Positions 1 through 6,727 of a DNA stretch of 13,955 nucleotides are shown piece after piece. Numbering within the stretch: position 1 is the first letter of the stretch; each line of letters opens with the position of its first letter. The notes beneath the pieces were generated by a model. That model was not told the origin of the DNA, made no database searches, and was given only the letters and a program-made list of their open reading frames with translations. This stretch comes from DASULA01 sp036278435 (GTDB lineage: Bacteria; Actinomycetota; Actinomycetes; Mycobacteriales; DASULA01), in assembly GCA_036278435.1 (NCBI GenBank), contig DASULA010000441.1, positions 1 through 13,955 on the forward strand, read 5' to 3'. The position numbers were made by a program, and so were the translations under genes.

Positions 1-602
1 TTGTAGAGCACCCGGCCGGCCTCGATGCGCGCGTAGGAACGGCCAGCCTCGATCAGGTCACGCACCCGCGCCCGGTAGGCCGCTCCCCCGTCCACGCTCA
101 GTGGTGAGATCCCAACCTCCTCGGTGAACATGGCCACACACGCCGGCATGATCACCTCCAACTCGGCCGCGCGAACCCGCCGGACCGCCGGGTCGGGCCG
201 CACCGCGGGCGGCTCGGAGATGGCGAGTAGCGGCTGGTCATCCCGTACGTCCCGGGCCGGACCCCAGTACGGCCGGAGCAGTTCCCACAGCGGGCGCACC
301 GACGCGGCCGAGCCGACGATCGACGAGCATCGCCGGCCCTGCCTGCGGGCCCGCTCGGCGAACGCCCGCAGTGCCGCCCGGGACGACCCGATTGGCACCA
401 GGTTCGCGCCGGAGAAACAGATCGCCTCGATCCGGTTCCCGCCGTACCCCCACATCTCGCCGCCGAGCCGCCACGGCGCCAGCCCGACCGCCTCGACCCG
501 GGCGGCCACGAAACAGTTGGCCACCGGGTCGCCGTCCAACAGTGCCCGCACGGCCGGTGTGTCGCGGTCGTCGAGTAGGCGCGGCCCGGCGAGCCTGAGC
601 AT
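1..602 (-). CDS. DUF4081/GNAT-family N-acetyltransferase, 3' end outside window
   Basis: About 200 residues are visible from an ATG at 602; the gene continues past the left edge. The N-terminus (LAGPRLLDDRDTPAVRALLD, then DPVANCFVAARVE) matches the DUF4081 domain found in front of a GNAT domain in actinobacterial proteins such as M. tuberculosis Rv2867c (from memory). From about residue 150 the sequence (ELEVIMPACVAMFTEEVG) looks like the start of the acetyltransferase domain. The acetyl-CoA pyrophosphate-binding loop (R/Q-x-x-G-x-G/A) would lie outside the window, so catalytic competence cannot be judged. The start is 11 bases after the ispG stop and is preceded by a GGGAC-like ribosome site, so it is probably co-transcribed with ispG. 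The acceptor substrate is unknown. The family call is fairly sure; the function is not. Confidence 0.85.
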   Translation of the reverse strand, partial: MLRLAGPRLLDDRDTPAVRALLDGDPVANCFVAARVEAVGLAPWRLGGEMWGYGGNRIEAICFSGANLVPIGSSRAALRAFAERARRQGRRCSSIVGSAASVRPLWELLRPYWGPARDVRDDQPLLAISEPPAVRPDPAVRRVRAAELEVIMPACVAMFTEEVGISPLSVDGGAAYRARVRDLIEAGRSYARIEAGRVLY

Positions 603-613
603 GTCCCGTCCCG

Positions 614-1771
614 TTACACGACGCCGACTTCGGGTGCGCCCGAGGCGACACCGTCGGACCGCATCTGTTCCGCGAGACGCATCGCCTCGTCGATCAGGGT
701 CTCCACGATCTGCGACTCGGGCACGGTGCGGACCACCTCGCCCCGGACGAAGATCTGCCCCTTGCCGTTCCCGGAGGCCACACCCAGGTCGGCCTCGCGG
801 GCCTCACCCGGCCCGTTCACCACGCAGCCCATGACGGCCACCCGCAGCGGCACCTCCAGGCCGGTCAACCCGGCGGTGACCTGTTCGGCGAGGGTGTACA
901 CGTCGACCTGTGCCCGGCCGCAGGACGGACAGGAGACGATCTCCAGGCCGCGCTGGCGCAGGTTCAGCGACTCCAGGATCGCGATGCCGACCTTGACCTC
1001 CTCGACCGGAGGGGCAGACAGGGACACCCGGATCGTGTCGCCGATGCCGCGGGAGAGCAGCGCCCCGAACGCGACCGCGGACTTGACCGTGCCCTGGAAC
1101 GTCGGACCGGCCTCGGTCACGCCCAGGTGCAGTGGGTAGTCACACCGCTCGGCGAGCAGTTCGTAGGCCCGCACCATGACCACCGGGTCGTGGTGCTTGA
1201 CCGAGATCTTCAGGTCGGTGAAGCCATGCTCCTCGAACAGCGACGCCTCCCACAGGGCCGACTCGACCATCGCCTCGGCGGTGGCTCTGCCGTACTTCTC
1301 CAGCAGTCTTTTGTCCAGCGAGCCGGCGTTGACGCCGATCCGGATCGGCACTCCGGCGCCGGAGGCGGCTCGGGCGATCTCGCGGACCTTGTCGTCGAAC
1401 GCCTTGATGTTGCCCGGATTCACCCGCACCGCGGCACAGCCGGCGTCGATCGCGGCGAACACGTAACGGGGCTGGAAATGGATGTCGGCGACAACCGGGA
1501 TTCCGGACTTGCGGGCGATCGCGGGGAGCGCGTCGGCATCGTCCTGGCTGGGCACCGCCACCCGGACGATCTGGCATCCGGACGCGGTCAGCTCGGCGAT
1601 CTGCTGGAGGGTGGAGTCGATGTCGGCGGTCAGCGTGGTGGTCATCGACTGAACGGACACCGGCGCACCGCCACCGACGGCGACCCCGCCGACGTTGATC
1701 TGGCGGGACACGCGGCGCGCAGCCAGGGTCGGTGGCGGCGATGCGGGCATTCCCAATGGGACAGCGGTCAC
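614..1771 (-). CDS. ispG: 4-hydroxy-3-methylbut-2-en-1-yl diphosphate synthase (IspG/GcpE)
   Basis: IspG catalyses the reductive ring opening of methylerythritol cyclodiphosphate to HMBPP, the penultimate step of the cytosolic MEP isoprenoid pathway, using a [4Fe-4S] cluster and a flavodoxin or ferredoxin donor. The 385-residue product has the expected bacterial length. The N-terminal TIM-barrel region carries PVSVQSMTTT (about 37-46) and VRVNPGNI (115-122). The C-terminal cluster domain has Cys281 and Cys284 in CPSCGR, Cys316 in MGCVVNGPGEA, and Glu323, which completes the cluster ligands in this family. The start is GTG at 1771, preceded by TGAGGT about six bases upstream; an in-frame ATG seven codons later is a less likely alternative. 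A candidate TAGGCT -10 box lies 53 bases upstream, so ispG may have its own promoter besides read-through from dxr-rip1. The DUF4081-GNAT gene follows after 11 bases. Confidence 0.98.
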   Translation of the reverse strand: MTAVPLGMPASPPPTLAARRVSRQINVGGVAVGGGAPVSVQSMTTTLTADIDSTLQQIAELTASGCQIVRVAVPSQDDADALPAIARKSGIPVVADIHFQPRYVFAAIDAGCAAVRVNPGNIKAFDDKVREIARAASGAGVPIRIGVNAGSLDKRLLEKYGRATAEAMVESALWEASLFEEHGFTDLKISVKHHDPVVMVRAYELLAERCDYPLHLGVTEAGPTFQGTVKSAVAFGALLSRGIGDTIRVSLSAPPVEEVKVGIAILESLNLRQRGLEIVSCPSCGRAQVDVYTLAEQVTAGLTGLEVPLRVAVMGCVVNGPGEAREADLGVASGNGKGQIFVRGEVVRTVPESQIVETLIDEAMRLAEQMRSDGVASGAPEVGVV

Positions 1772-1823
1772 GTCACGACCTCACTCGGACGGATCTTGCA
1801 GCGGCACGGGTGGAACACGGTCG

Positions 1824-1829
1824 AGCCTA
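1824..1829 (-). promoter_or_regulatory. ispG: Candidate -10 box of the ispG promoter
   Basis: On the minus strand this reads TAGGCT, which fits the actinobacterial TANNNT -10 consensus. It sits in the 140-base rip1-ispG spacer and would give a leader of roughly 45 nt. I see no convincing -35 hexamer 16-19 bases upstream. Such hexamers also occur by chance, so this is only suggestive. Confidence 0.35.
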
Positions 1830-1882
1830 GTCGAGCCGCCATGATGCGCCATCCACCGACCGGATCATGACGCCCACCGCGC

Positions 1883-1905
1883 CGACCCGGCGGCCGGACG
1901 GGTCG
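1883..1905 (-). terminator. Hairpin just downstream of rip1
   Basis: A perfect 7-bp inverted repeat, CGACCCG / CGGGTCG, with a 9-base loop begins seven bases past the rip1 stop codon. There is no T-tract, which is common for actinobacterial terminators. It could end or attenuate the dxr-rip1 transcript before ispG. Position and stem support this; function is inferred. Confidence 0.45.
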
Positions 1906-1911
1906 CCCCGG

Positions 1912-3135
1912 CTACTTGAACGGGTTCTGGATCGGGTTGACGAAGTCAGCCAGGATGGTCAGCAGAGATATCCCGCCGAACAGCGCGATCACGAGGAACG
2001 CGATCGGCACCAGCTTGTTCAGGTCGACCCGACCCGGATCGGCCCGGCCCAGCGCGCGGGCGATCCGCGAGCGGGCCTTCTCGAACAGCAGGATGGCCAC
2101 GTGCCCGCCGTCCAGCGGCAGCAGCGGGAACATGTTGAACACGCCGACGAAGATGTTGAAACTCGCCAGGAGCAGTAGGAACACCAACCATGATCCGGCC
2201 GCGATCGCCTGCCCGCCGACCCGGGATACGCCGACCACGCTGACCGGGGTGTTCGGGTCCCGCCGCTGCCCGCTGAGCGCGTCGACCAACTTCGGGACCT
2301 TCGCCGGAAAACTCTTGATCGCGGTGAAGGTGCCGGTCACCAGGGTCCCGGTGTAGTCGCCGGTGGCCCCGACCCCACCCAGCGCGCCGAACTTCTGGGT
2401 CGGCGCCGCGGCGATGCCGACCGCCCCGACCCGGACCAGACCGGTCTTCGGGTCGGCCTTCTCGCCGGACAGCGGAGCCCGGAACACCGCGGCCAGGTGT
2501 ACCGATCGGCTCTGTGTCCTACCATTCCGGACGTAACTCAGCGTGACGGTCTGATCGGGACGAGACCGGATCTCGGTGACCAGCTGGGTGTAGCTGTCGA
2601 TCTTCGTCCGGTCCAGCCGGACGATCCGATCCCCGGGCCGAAGGCCGGCCTGGCTGGCCGGTGAGCGCGGGTCGGTCGGTTTACAGTCACGCAGGGCGCC
2701 GCTCTTCTCACCGTGCGGCACGACGCACGGGGCGACCTGCGACACGGTGGCCCGGTCCAGCGGTAGCCCGACACTCACCGCGGCGAGGTAGAGCACCACG
2801 ATCGCCAGCGCGAAGTGGGTGACCGAACCGGCGGACATCACCACGACCCGCTTCCAGGCCGGGAAGCGCCAGAACGCCCGCGCGTCGTCCTCCTCTGGCA
2901 CCTCCTCCAGGTGGGTCATCCCGACGATCTTCACGTAGCCGCCAGCCGGGATGGCCGCGATGCCGTACTCGGTCTCGCCCCGGTGGAACGACCACAGCCG
3001 GGGTCCGAACCCGATGAAGTACCGGGTCGCCTTCATGCCGAACGACTTGGCGGTGAGCAGGTGCCCGAACTCGTGCAACGCGATCGACAGGCCGATGGCC
3101 ACCGCGAAGAGAATCACGCCCAGCAGGTAGCTCAT
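1912..3135 (-). CDS. rip1: Site-2-type intramembrane zinc metalloprotease (M50 family, RseP/Rip1)
   Basis: This is a membrane-embedded protease of the S2P/RseP family that cuts single-pass membrane proteins such as anti-sigma factors after a first-site cut. The 407-residue product has the zinc motif HEFGH at 21-25 in the first membrane segment, a central PDZ domain at about 155-210 (SPASQAGLRPGDRIVRLD), and the second active-site motif NMFPLLPLDGG, with Asn334, Pro337 and Asp342, in a later membrane segment. Hydrophobic segments lie near 3-20, 103-122, 316-335 and 377-398. Cys137 and Cys151 flank the start of the PDZ region and could form an extracytoplasmic disulfide. The ATG overlaps the dxr stop as ATGA, so translation is probably coupled. 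In M. tuberculosis the equivalent gene, Rip1, controls several sigma-factor pathways and cell-envelope lipids. No anti-sigma substrate gene is present here, so the targets are unknown. Confidence 0.96.
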   Translation of the reverse strand: MSYLLGVILFAVAIGLSIALHEFGHLLTAKSFGMKATRYFIGFGPRLWSFHRGETEYGIAAIPAGGYVKIVGMTHLEEVPEEDDARAFWRFPAWKRVVVMSAGSVTHFALAIVVLYLAAVSVGLPLDRATVSQVAPCVVPHGEKSGALRDCKPTDPRSPASQAGLRPGDRIVRLDRTKIDSYTQLVTEIRSRPDQTVTLSYVRNGRTQSRSVHLAAVFRAPLSGEKADPKTGLVRVGAVGIAAAPTQKFGALGGVGATGDYTGTLVTGTFTAIKSFPAKVPKLVDALSGQRRDPNTPVSVVGVSRVGGQAIAAGSWLVFLLLLASFNIFVGVFNMFPLLPLDGGHVAILLFEKARSRIARALGRADPGRVDLNKLVPIAFLVIALFGGISLLTILADFVNPIQNPFK

Positions 3136-4385
3136 CGGTCGCTCCCGGTCGACTCGGCGGTGGTCGGTGCCCCGGTGACCGACGTGCTGCGTCCCACCGC
3201 ATCGACGATATCCTGAGCCTCCCGCCTGGCCCACCGGTCCGCATCGAGGATGTCCTCCAGGTTGGGCGAATCCAGCCGGGGCGCCCGGGCCACCACCTCG
3301 GCGACGGTGTCCACGATGCCCAGGAACGGCAGCCCGCCGGCCACGAACGCGGCCACCGCCTCCTCGTTCGCCGCGTTGTAGGCCGCCGGCACACAGCCGC
3401 CGGCCAGGCCGGCCTGCCGGGCCAGCCCGACCGCGGGGAACGCGGTGTGGTCGAGTGGTTCGAACCGCCAGTCCGCCGCGGCCGTCCAGTCCAGCCGGGT
3501 GGCAGCGTCGGGCACCCGGTCCGGCCAGCCCAGCGCCAGCGAGATGGGCAGCCGCATGTCCGGCGGGCTGGCCTGCGCGAGGGTGGCCCCGTCGCGGAAC
3601 TCGACCATCGAGTGCACCACCGACTGCGGGTGCACGACCACCTCGATCGCGTCGTAGGGCACGCCGAAGAGCAGGTGCGCCTCGATCAGTTCCAGCCCCT
3701 TGTTGACCAGGGTGGCGCTGTTGAGCGTGATCACCTGGCCCATCGCCCAGGTGGGGTGGGCCATCGCCTGCTCGACCGTGACGCCGGCCAGCTCGGCCCG
3801 GGACCGGCCCCGGAACGGCCCTCCGCTGGCGGTCAGCACCAGCCTGCGCACCTCGCCGAGCGCACCGCCGCGCAGGCATTGCGCCAGCGCGGAGTGTTCT
3901 GAGTCGACCGGTACGATCTGCCCTGGCGCGGCCCGGTCCAGCACCAGCCGGCCGCCGGCCACCAGGGACTCCTTGTTCGCCAGCGCCAGGGTGCGGCCAG
4001 CGTCCAGCGCGGCCAGGGTGGCGCGTAGCCCGCGCGATCCGACCACCGCGTTGAGCACCACGTCGCACGGCCAGGCCGCCAGTTCGGTCACCGCGTCGGG
4101 GCCGGCCAGGATCCTGGGCAGCCGGTACTGGCCGCGGGAGTATCCGCGCTCCTGGGCGGCCGCGTAGAACGCGAGTTGCAGGTCCTGGGCGGCGGTGGCC
4201 CTCGACACCGCCACCACGTCGACGCCACAGGCCAGCGCCTGCTCGGCCAGCAGCGCCACGTTGTGCCCGCCCGCGGCCAGCCCGACCACCCGGAACCGGT
4301 CCGGGGCAGCCCGGATCACGTCCAGAGCCTGGGTGCCGATCGATCCGGTGGATCCGAGCAGGACGACATCGCGGGCCTGGGTCAC
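3132..4385 (-). CDS. dxr: 1-deoxy-D-xylulose 5-phosphate reductoisomerase (Dxr/IspC)
   Basis: Dxr converts DXP to MEP with NADPH and a divalent metal. It is the committed step of the MEP isoprenoid pathway and the target of fosmidomycin. From a GTG start at 4385 the product is 417 residues, slightly longer than usual because of a C-terminal tail rich in Ser, Thr and Ala. Diagnostic motifs are the NADPH loop GSTGSIG at 11-17, NKES at 137-140, the metal and substrate segment VDSEH (Asp161, Glu163), SGGPF at 187-191, HPTW at 210-213, and LVNKGLELIEA with Asn228, Lys229 and Glu232. I chose the GTG just before TQARDVVLLGS because the nucleotide-binding strand begins within a few residues and a GGGAC site lies nine bases upstream. 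The open frame runs back to 4634, but that stretch is low-complexity and overlaps the divergent Nudix gene. The stop overlaps the rip1 start by four bases. Short tandem repeats lie 43-91 bases upstream. Confidence 0.97.
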   Translation of the reverse strand: MTQARDVVLLGSTGSIGTQALDVIRAAPDRFRVVGLAAGGHNVALLAEQALACGVDVVAVSRATAAQDLQLAFYAAAQERGYSRGQYRLPRILAGPDAVTELAAWPCDVVLNAVVGSRGLRATLAALDAGRTLALANKESLVAGGRLVLDRAAPGQIVPVDSEHSALAQCLRGGALGEVRRLVLTASGGPFRGRSRAELAGVTVEQAMAHPTWAMGQVITLNSATLVNKGLELIEAHLLFGVPYDAIEVVVHPQSVVHSMVEFRDGATLAQASPPDMRLPISLALGWPDRVPDAATRLDWTAAADWRFEPLDHTAFPAVGLARQAGLAGGCVPAAYNAANEEAVAAFVAGGLPFLGIVDTVAEVVARAPRLDSPNLEDILDADRWARREAQDIVDAVGRSTSVTGAPTTAESTGSDR

Positions 4386-4427
4386 CGCGACAGTGTCCCG
4401 CACCGCCTTCCGGGGGACCAACGCCGG

Positions 4428-4453
4428 CCGGTGCACGGTGCCGGTGCACGGTG
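4428..4453. repeat. Exact 13-bp tandem duplication upstream of dxr
   Basis: The 13-mer CCGGTGCACGGTG occurs twice head to tail (4428-4440 and 4441-4453). Each copy contains the 6-bp palindrome GTGCAC. It lies in the divergent dxr/Nudix spacer, 43-68 bases before the dxr start, next to a second tandem duplication. It could be two copies of a protein-binding site or simple slippage. The repeat is certain; any role is not. Confidence 0.9.
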
Positions 4454-4454
4454 T

Positions 4455-4476
4455 CGACACGGCGCCGACACGGCGC
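4455..4476. repeat. Exact 11-bp tandem duplication upstream of dxr
   Basis: The 11-mer CGACACGGCGC occurs twice in direct succession (4455-4465 and 4466-4476), one base after the 13-bp duplication. Both are non-coding if dxr starts at 4385 and the Nudix gene at 4531. They occupy the likely promoter or leader region of dxr. Confidence 0.9.
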
Positions 4477-4518
4477 CCCGAAACGACCGCGCGCACCACG
4501 CCGAAACCGGCGCGATGG

Positions 4519-4524
4519 CAGTAT
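4519..4524 (+). promoter_or_regulatory. Possible -10 box for a leaderless Nudix transcript
   Basis: CAGTAT lies six bases before the GTG start at 4531, which has no recognisable Shine-Dalgarno sequence. This arrangement is typical of leaderless actinobacterial transcripts. The reverse complement (GATACT at 4520-4525) could equally serve a dxr promoter reading the other way. No clear -35 was seen. Weak evidence. Confidence 0.25.
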
Positions 4525-4530
4525 CGCGGT

Positions 4531-4962
4531 GTGTCCGCAGCGCTCGGGGTGAACGCCGTGGTGCTCGACCCACTCGGTCGGGTGTTACTCGCGCGCCGGG
4601 AAGCGCCGCCGATCTGGAACCTGCCGGGCGGCAAGCTCGAACCGGGTGAGGCACCGTGGCACGCCGCGGAACGGGAGACCCGCGAGGAGGTCGGCCTGCA
4701 CGTGGAGGTGGTGCGGCTGGTCGGCGTCTACGACCGGTCGCCGGCCGGGCGGTCGGTGCTGGTGTTTCTGTGTCGGCGGGTAGCCGGCACGCCCACCGTG
4801 ACCGTCGAGGCCACCGAGGTCCGCTGGTTCCCGATGGACAATCTGCCGGCCGACATCAACCCGTACCAGCCGGCCCGGATCCGCGACGCGGTGACCGGCC
4901 GGGCGGCGGTGCTGCGCAGCCAGCCGGGCCCGTCAGTCCGCCAGCTCTACCCGGACCACTGA
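4531..4962 (+). CDS. Nudix hydrolase
   Basis: Nudix enzymes hydrolyse nucleoside diphosphates linked to another moiety, often as housecleaning enzymes. The 143-residue product has a perfect Nudix box (GX5EX7REUXEEXGU) at residues 34-56: GKLEPGE at 34-40, a seven-residue spacer, then RETREEVGL at 48-56 carrying the metal-binding glutamates. The strand before it (VNAVVLDPLGRVLLARR) and the later VRWFPMDNLP segment fit the single-domain fold. The start is GTG at 4531; the frame is open upstream to 4195, but that part runs antisense to dxr and is not Nudix-like. No ribosome site is visible, so translation may be leaderless. The gene is divergent from dxr with a 145-base spacer. Nothing in the sequence fixes the substrate (MutT-like 8-oxo-dGTP, ADP-ribose and NADH all remain possible). 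Confidence 0.9.
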   Translation: MSAALGVNAVVLDPLGRVLLARREAPPIWNLPGGKLEPGEAPWHAAERETREEVGLHVEVVRLVGVYDRSPAGRSVLVFLCRRVAGTPTVTVEATEVRWFPMDNLPADINPYQPARIRDAVTGRAAVLRSQPGPSVRQLYPDH

Positions 4963-5075
4963 CCGGCCAGCCCAAGGGTGAGCAGCGGCAGGGCGACCAC
5001 CCCCAGCCCAACCACCCGCCCGGTCCGGCCGCCCGGCGCCGTGTCAAGATAGCCGGGGTCAGGCCGTCAGAGGGC

Positions 5076-5081
5076 AAGGAG
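5076..5081 (+). promoter_or_regulatory. Ribosome binding site fixing the DUF2631 gene start
   Basis: AAGGAG lies six bases before the GTG at 5088. It is the only strong ribosome site in this stretch and separates the true start from a long open frame that runs back through the Nudix gene in another phase. Confidence 0.75.
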
Positions 5082-5087
5082 ATCGCG

Positions 5088-5372
5088 GTGGCAGGTCACT
5101 CAGCCCACCAGTCCCATCAGGACACCGGACCCGGGACGGAGCCGGAGTCGACCGGGCACCGGCACGAGCGGCCGGAGGACTGGGGCTGGCACGCGGAGAT
5201 GGGCGGCATGTCCCGCGGTGCCGCGGTGATCGTCGCGGTGGTGCTGGTGCTGATGCTCTTCAGTAACCACGAACGGCACGTCGAGGACGTCTGGGTGATC
5301 GGCATCGCCGTGCTGATCCTGGGCGCCCTGGCCTGGGACCGCCGCCGCCGCAGGAACGCCTGGCGCGACTAG
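5088..5372 (+). CDS. DUF2631 small membrane protein
   Basis: The 94-residue product starts at a GTG with a good AAGGAG site. A polar, His- and Glu-rich N-terminus (1-28) is followed by the motif PEDWGWHAEMGG (29-40), which I recognise from the DUF2631 family of small actinobacterial membrane proteins. Two predicted membrane helices follow, at about 43-58 and 68-83, joined by a short charged loop (NHERHVED). A DRRRRR cluster after the second helix suggests that the C-terminus is cytoplasmic, and therefore also the N-terminus. No function is known to me. It is 125 bases after the Nudix gene on the same strand and convergent with rlmN. The persistent placement of such genes between rlmN and dxr in actinobacteria, as I remember it, hints at an envelope role, but that is speculative. 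Confidence 0.82.
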   Translation: MAGHSAHQSHQDTGPGTEPESTGHRHERPEDWGWHAEMGGMSRGAAVIVAVVLVLMLFSNHERHVEDVWVIGIAVLILGALAWDRRRRRNAWRD

Positions 5373-5378
5373 GACCGG

Positions 5379-5392
5379 CCCCGTCCTCGGGG
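5379..5392. terminator. Small hairpin between convergent DUF2631 and rlmN genes
   Basis: CCCCG-TCCT-CGGGG forms a 5-bp stem with a 4-base loop in the 55-base spacer between two converging genes. It could act in both directions. The stem is short, there is no T-tract and such structures are common in GC-rich DNA, so this is weak. Confidence 0.3.
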
Positions 5393-5427
5393 GATGTCGT
5401 ACTTCGTAGCGGGCCGATTCGGCGGTG

Positions 5428-6525
5428 TCACTGCTTGGCCGCGAGTTGGCCGCAGGCGCCGGCGATCTCCCGGCCGCGAGTGTCCCGCACCGTGGTGGTC
5501 ACGCCGTGCGCCCGCAGCCGGCGCACGAACTCCCGTTCGGCGGTCGGATCGCTGGCGTCCCAGGCACTGCCCGGGGTGGGGTTGAGCGGGATCAGGTTCA
5601 CGTGTGCCAGCCGCCCGCGCAACAGGGTACCGAGCAGGTCGGCCCGCCACGGCTGGTCGTTCACGTCCCGGATCATGGCGTACTCGACGGACACCCGCCG
5701 GCCGGTGGCGGCGGCGTAGCCCCAGGCGGCGTCGAGCACCTCGGCGACCTTCCAGCGGGTGTTGACCGGTACCAGGGTGTCGCGCAGTTCGTCGTCCGGG
5801 GCGTGCAGGCTGACCGCGAGCCGCACCTGGAGTCCCTCGTCGGCGAGCCGGCGGATGGCCGGCACCAGCCCGACCGTGGACACGGTCAGCGACCGCTGGG
5901 AGAGCCCGAATCCGCCCGGCGCCCGGTCGGTCAGCCGGCGGACCGCGGCCAGCACCCGGTTGTAGTTGGCCAGTGGCTCACCCATCCCCATGAACACCAC
6001 GTTGCCGACCCGCCCGGCCGGGCCGGGCAGCTCGCCCCGGGCCAGCCCGCGGGCCGCGGACAGCACCTGCTCGACGATCTCCGCGGTGGAAAGGTTGCGG
6101 GTCAGCCCGCCCTGGCCGGTGGCGCAGAACGGGCAGGCCATACCGCATCCGGCCTGGCTGGACACGCACACGGTGATCCGGTCCGGATAGCGCATGAGCA
6201 CGCTTTCCACCAGGGCCCCGTCGAAGCCGCGCCAGAGTGTCTTGCGGGTGTCCCCGCCGTCGCAGGCCACCTGCCGCACCGGAGTCAGCAGCGGTGGCAG
6301 CAGCGCGTCGGCGAGGACATGGCGGGTCGCGACCGGGATGTCGGTCATCTCCTGCGGGTCATCGCCCAGCCGGACGAAGTAGTGCCGGGAGAGCTGGTCG
6401 GCCCGGAACGGCCGCTCCCCCAGTTCGGTCACCGCGGCCCGGCGCTCGGCCGGACCGAGATCGGCGAGGTGGCGCGGCGGGCGGGTGCCCCGGGGCGCGG
6501 TGAAGGTCAGTGGCAGTGCGCTCAT
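5428..6525 (-). CDS. rlmN: 23S rRNA (adenine-2503-C2)/tRNA methyltransferase RlmN
   Basis: RlmN is a radical SAM enzyme that methylates C2 of A2503 in 23S rRNA, and A37 of some tRNAs in E. coli, supporting translational fidelity. The 365-residue product has the radical SAM cluster motif CGMACPFC (Cys127, Cys131, Cys134), followed by ATGQGGLTRNLS. It also has VVFMGMGEPLANY, the SAM-binding region VSLHAPDDELRD, and near the C-terminus REIAGACGQL, whose Cys358 is the expected methyl-carrying and resolving cysteine. This pattern separates RlmN/Cfr from other radical SAM proteins. I prefer the ATG at 6525 (MSALPLTF), preceded by GGACGG. The frame extends 27 codons further, but that extension is not family-like. 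The gene lies 202 bases after cdsA and is convergent with the DUF2631 gene. Confidence 0.97.
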   Translation of the reverse strand: MSALPLTFTAPRGTRPPRHLADLGPAERRAAVTELGERPFRADQLSRHYFVRLGDDPQEMTDIPVATRHVLADALLPPLLTPVRQVACDGGDTRKTLWRGFDGALVESVLMRYPDRITVCVSSQAGCGMACPFCATGQGGLTRNLSTAEIVEQVLSAARGLARGELPGPAGRVGNVVFMGMGEPLANYNRVLAAVRRLTDRAPGGFGLSQRSLTVSTVGLVPAIRRLADEGLQVRLAVSLHAPDDELRDTLVPVNTRWKVAEVLDAAWGYAAATGRRVSVEYAMIRDVNDQPWRADLLGTLLRGRLAHVNLIPLNPTPGSAWDASDPTAEREFVRRLRAHGVTTTVRDTRGREIAGACGQLAAKQ

Positions 6526-6637
6526 GTGCCGTCCAGTGTGCACCAACCGGACCGGCCGGCCACATCGCGGTACCCGGAGCGGTCGGGACGTATTTGACTC
6601 GCCCACGAGGTCGGGGTGACGGCGTCCACCGCAAACG

Positions 6638-6664
6638 CCGGCCTGGCCGGCCTGGCCGGGCTGG
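6638..6664. repeat. 9-bp tandem repeat, three units, in cdsA-rlmN spacer
   Basis: The 9-mer CCGGCCTGG occurs twice exactly (6638-6646 and 6647-6655), followed by a one-mismatch third copy (CCGGGCTGG, 6656-6664) and further degenerate material. It lies in the 202-base spacer between cdsA and rlmN. Single-strand forms could fold through GGCC and CCGG pairing, so it may weaken read-through, but no defined terminator is seen. Confidence 0.8.
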
Positions 6665-6672
6665 TCGGCTCC

Positions 6673-6704
6673 GGCCTGTCGCGGGACCGGCCTGCCGCGG
6701 GACC
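6673..6704. repeat. 16-bp tandem duplication in cdsA-rlmN spacer
   Basis: GGCCTGTCGCGGGACC (6673-6688) is followed directly by GGCCTGCCGCGGGACC (6689-6704), identical but for one base. The pair lies 24-55 bases downstream of the cdsA stop, close to the 9-bp repeats. It looks like recent slippage in a non-coding GC-rich spacer. Confidence 0.85.
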
Positions 6705-6727
6705 TGCCGACGGAACCGACCGGGCGG

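Noticed and set aside
3457..3466. GGTTCGAACC, resembling a tRNA T-arm
   Set aside because: It lies within conserved dxr coding sequence and encodes Arg-Phe-Glu-Pro. No acceptor stem, D-arm or anticodon arm can be built around it.
1912..4449. An 845-codon open frame that appears to fuse an upstream protein to the Rip1 protease
   Set aside because: The upstream half is an alternate frame of dxr: it is Arg/Gly/Pro-rich, lacks family motifs and overlaps the intact Dxr frame. The ATG at 3135, in an ATGA overlap with the dxr stop, is the natural Rip1 start.
5425..6597. A 390-codon plus-strand open frame antisense to rlmN
   Set aside because: It mirrors the rlmN reading frame, as is common in GC-rich genomes. 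It has no ribosome site, no recognisable domain and a His/Gly/Pro-rich composition.
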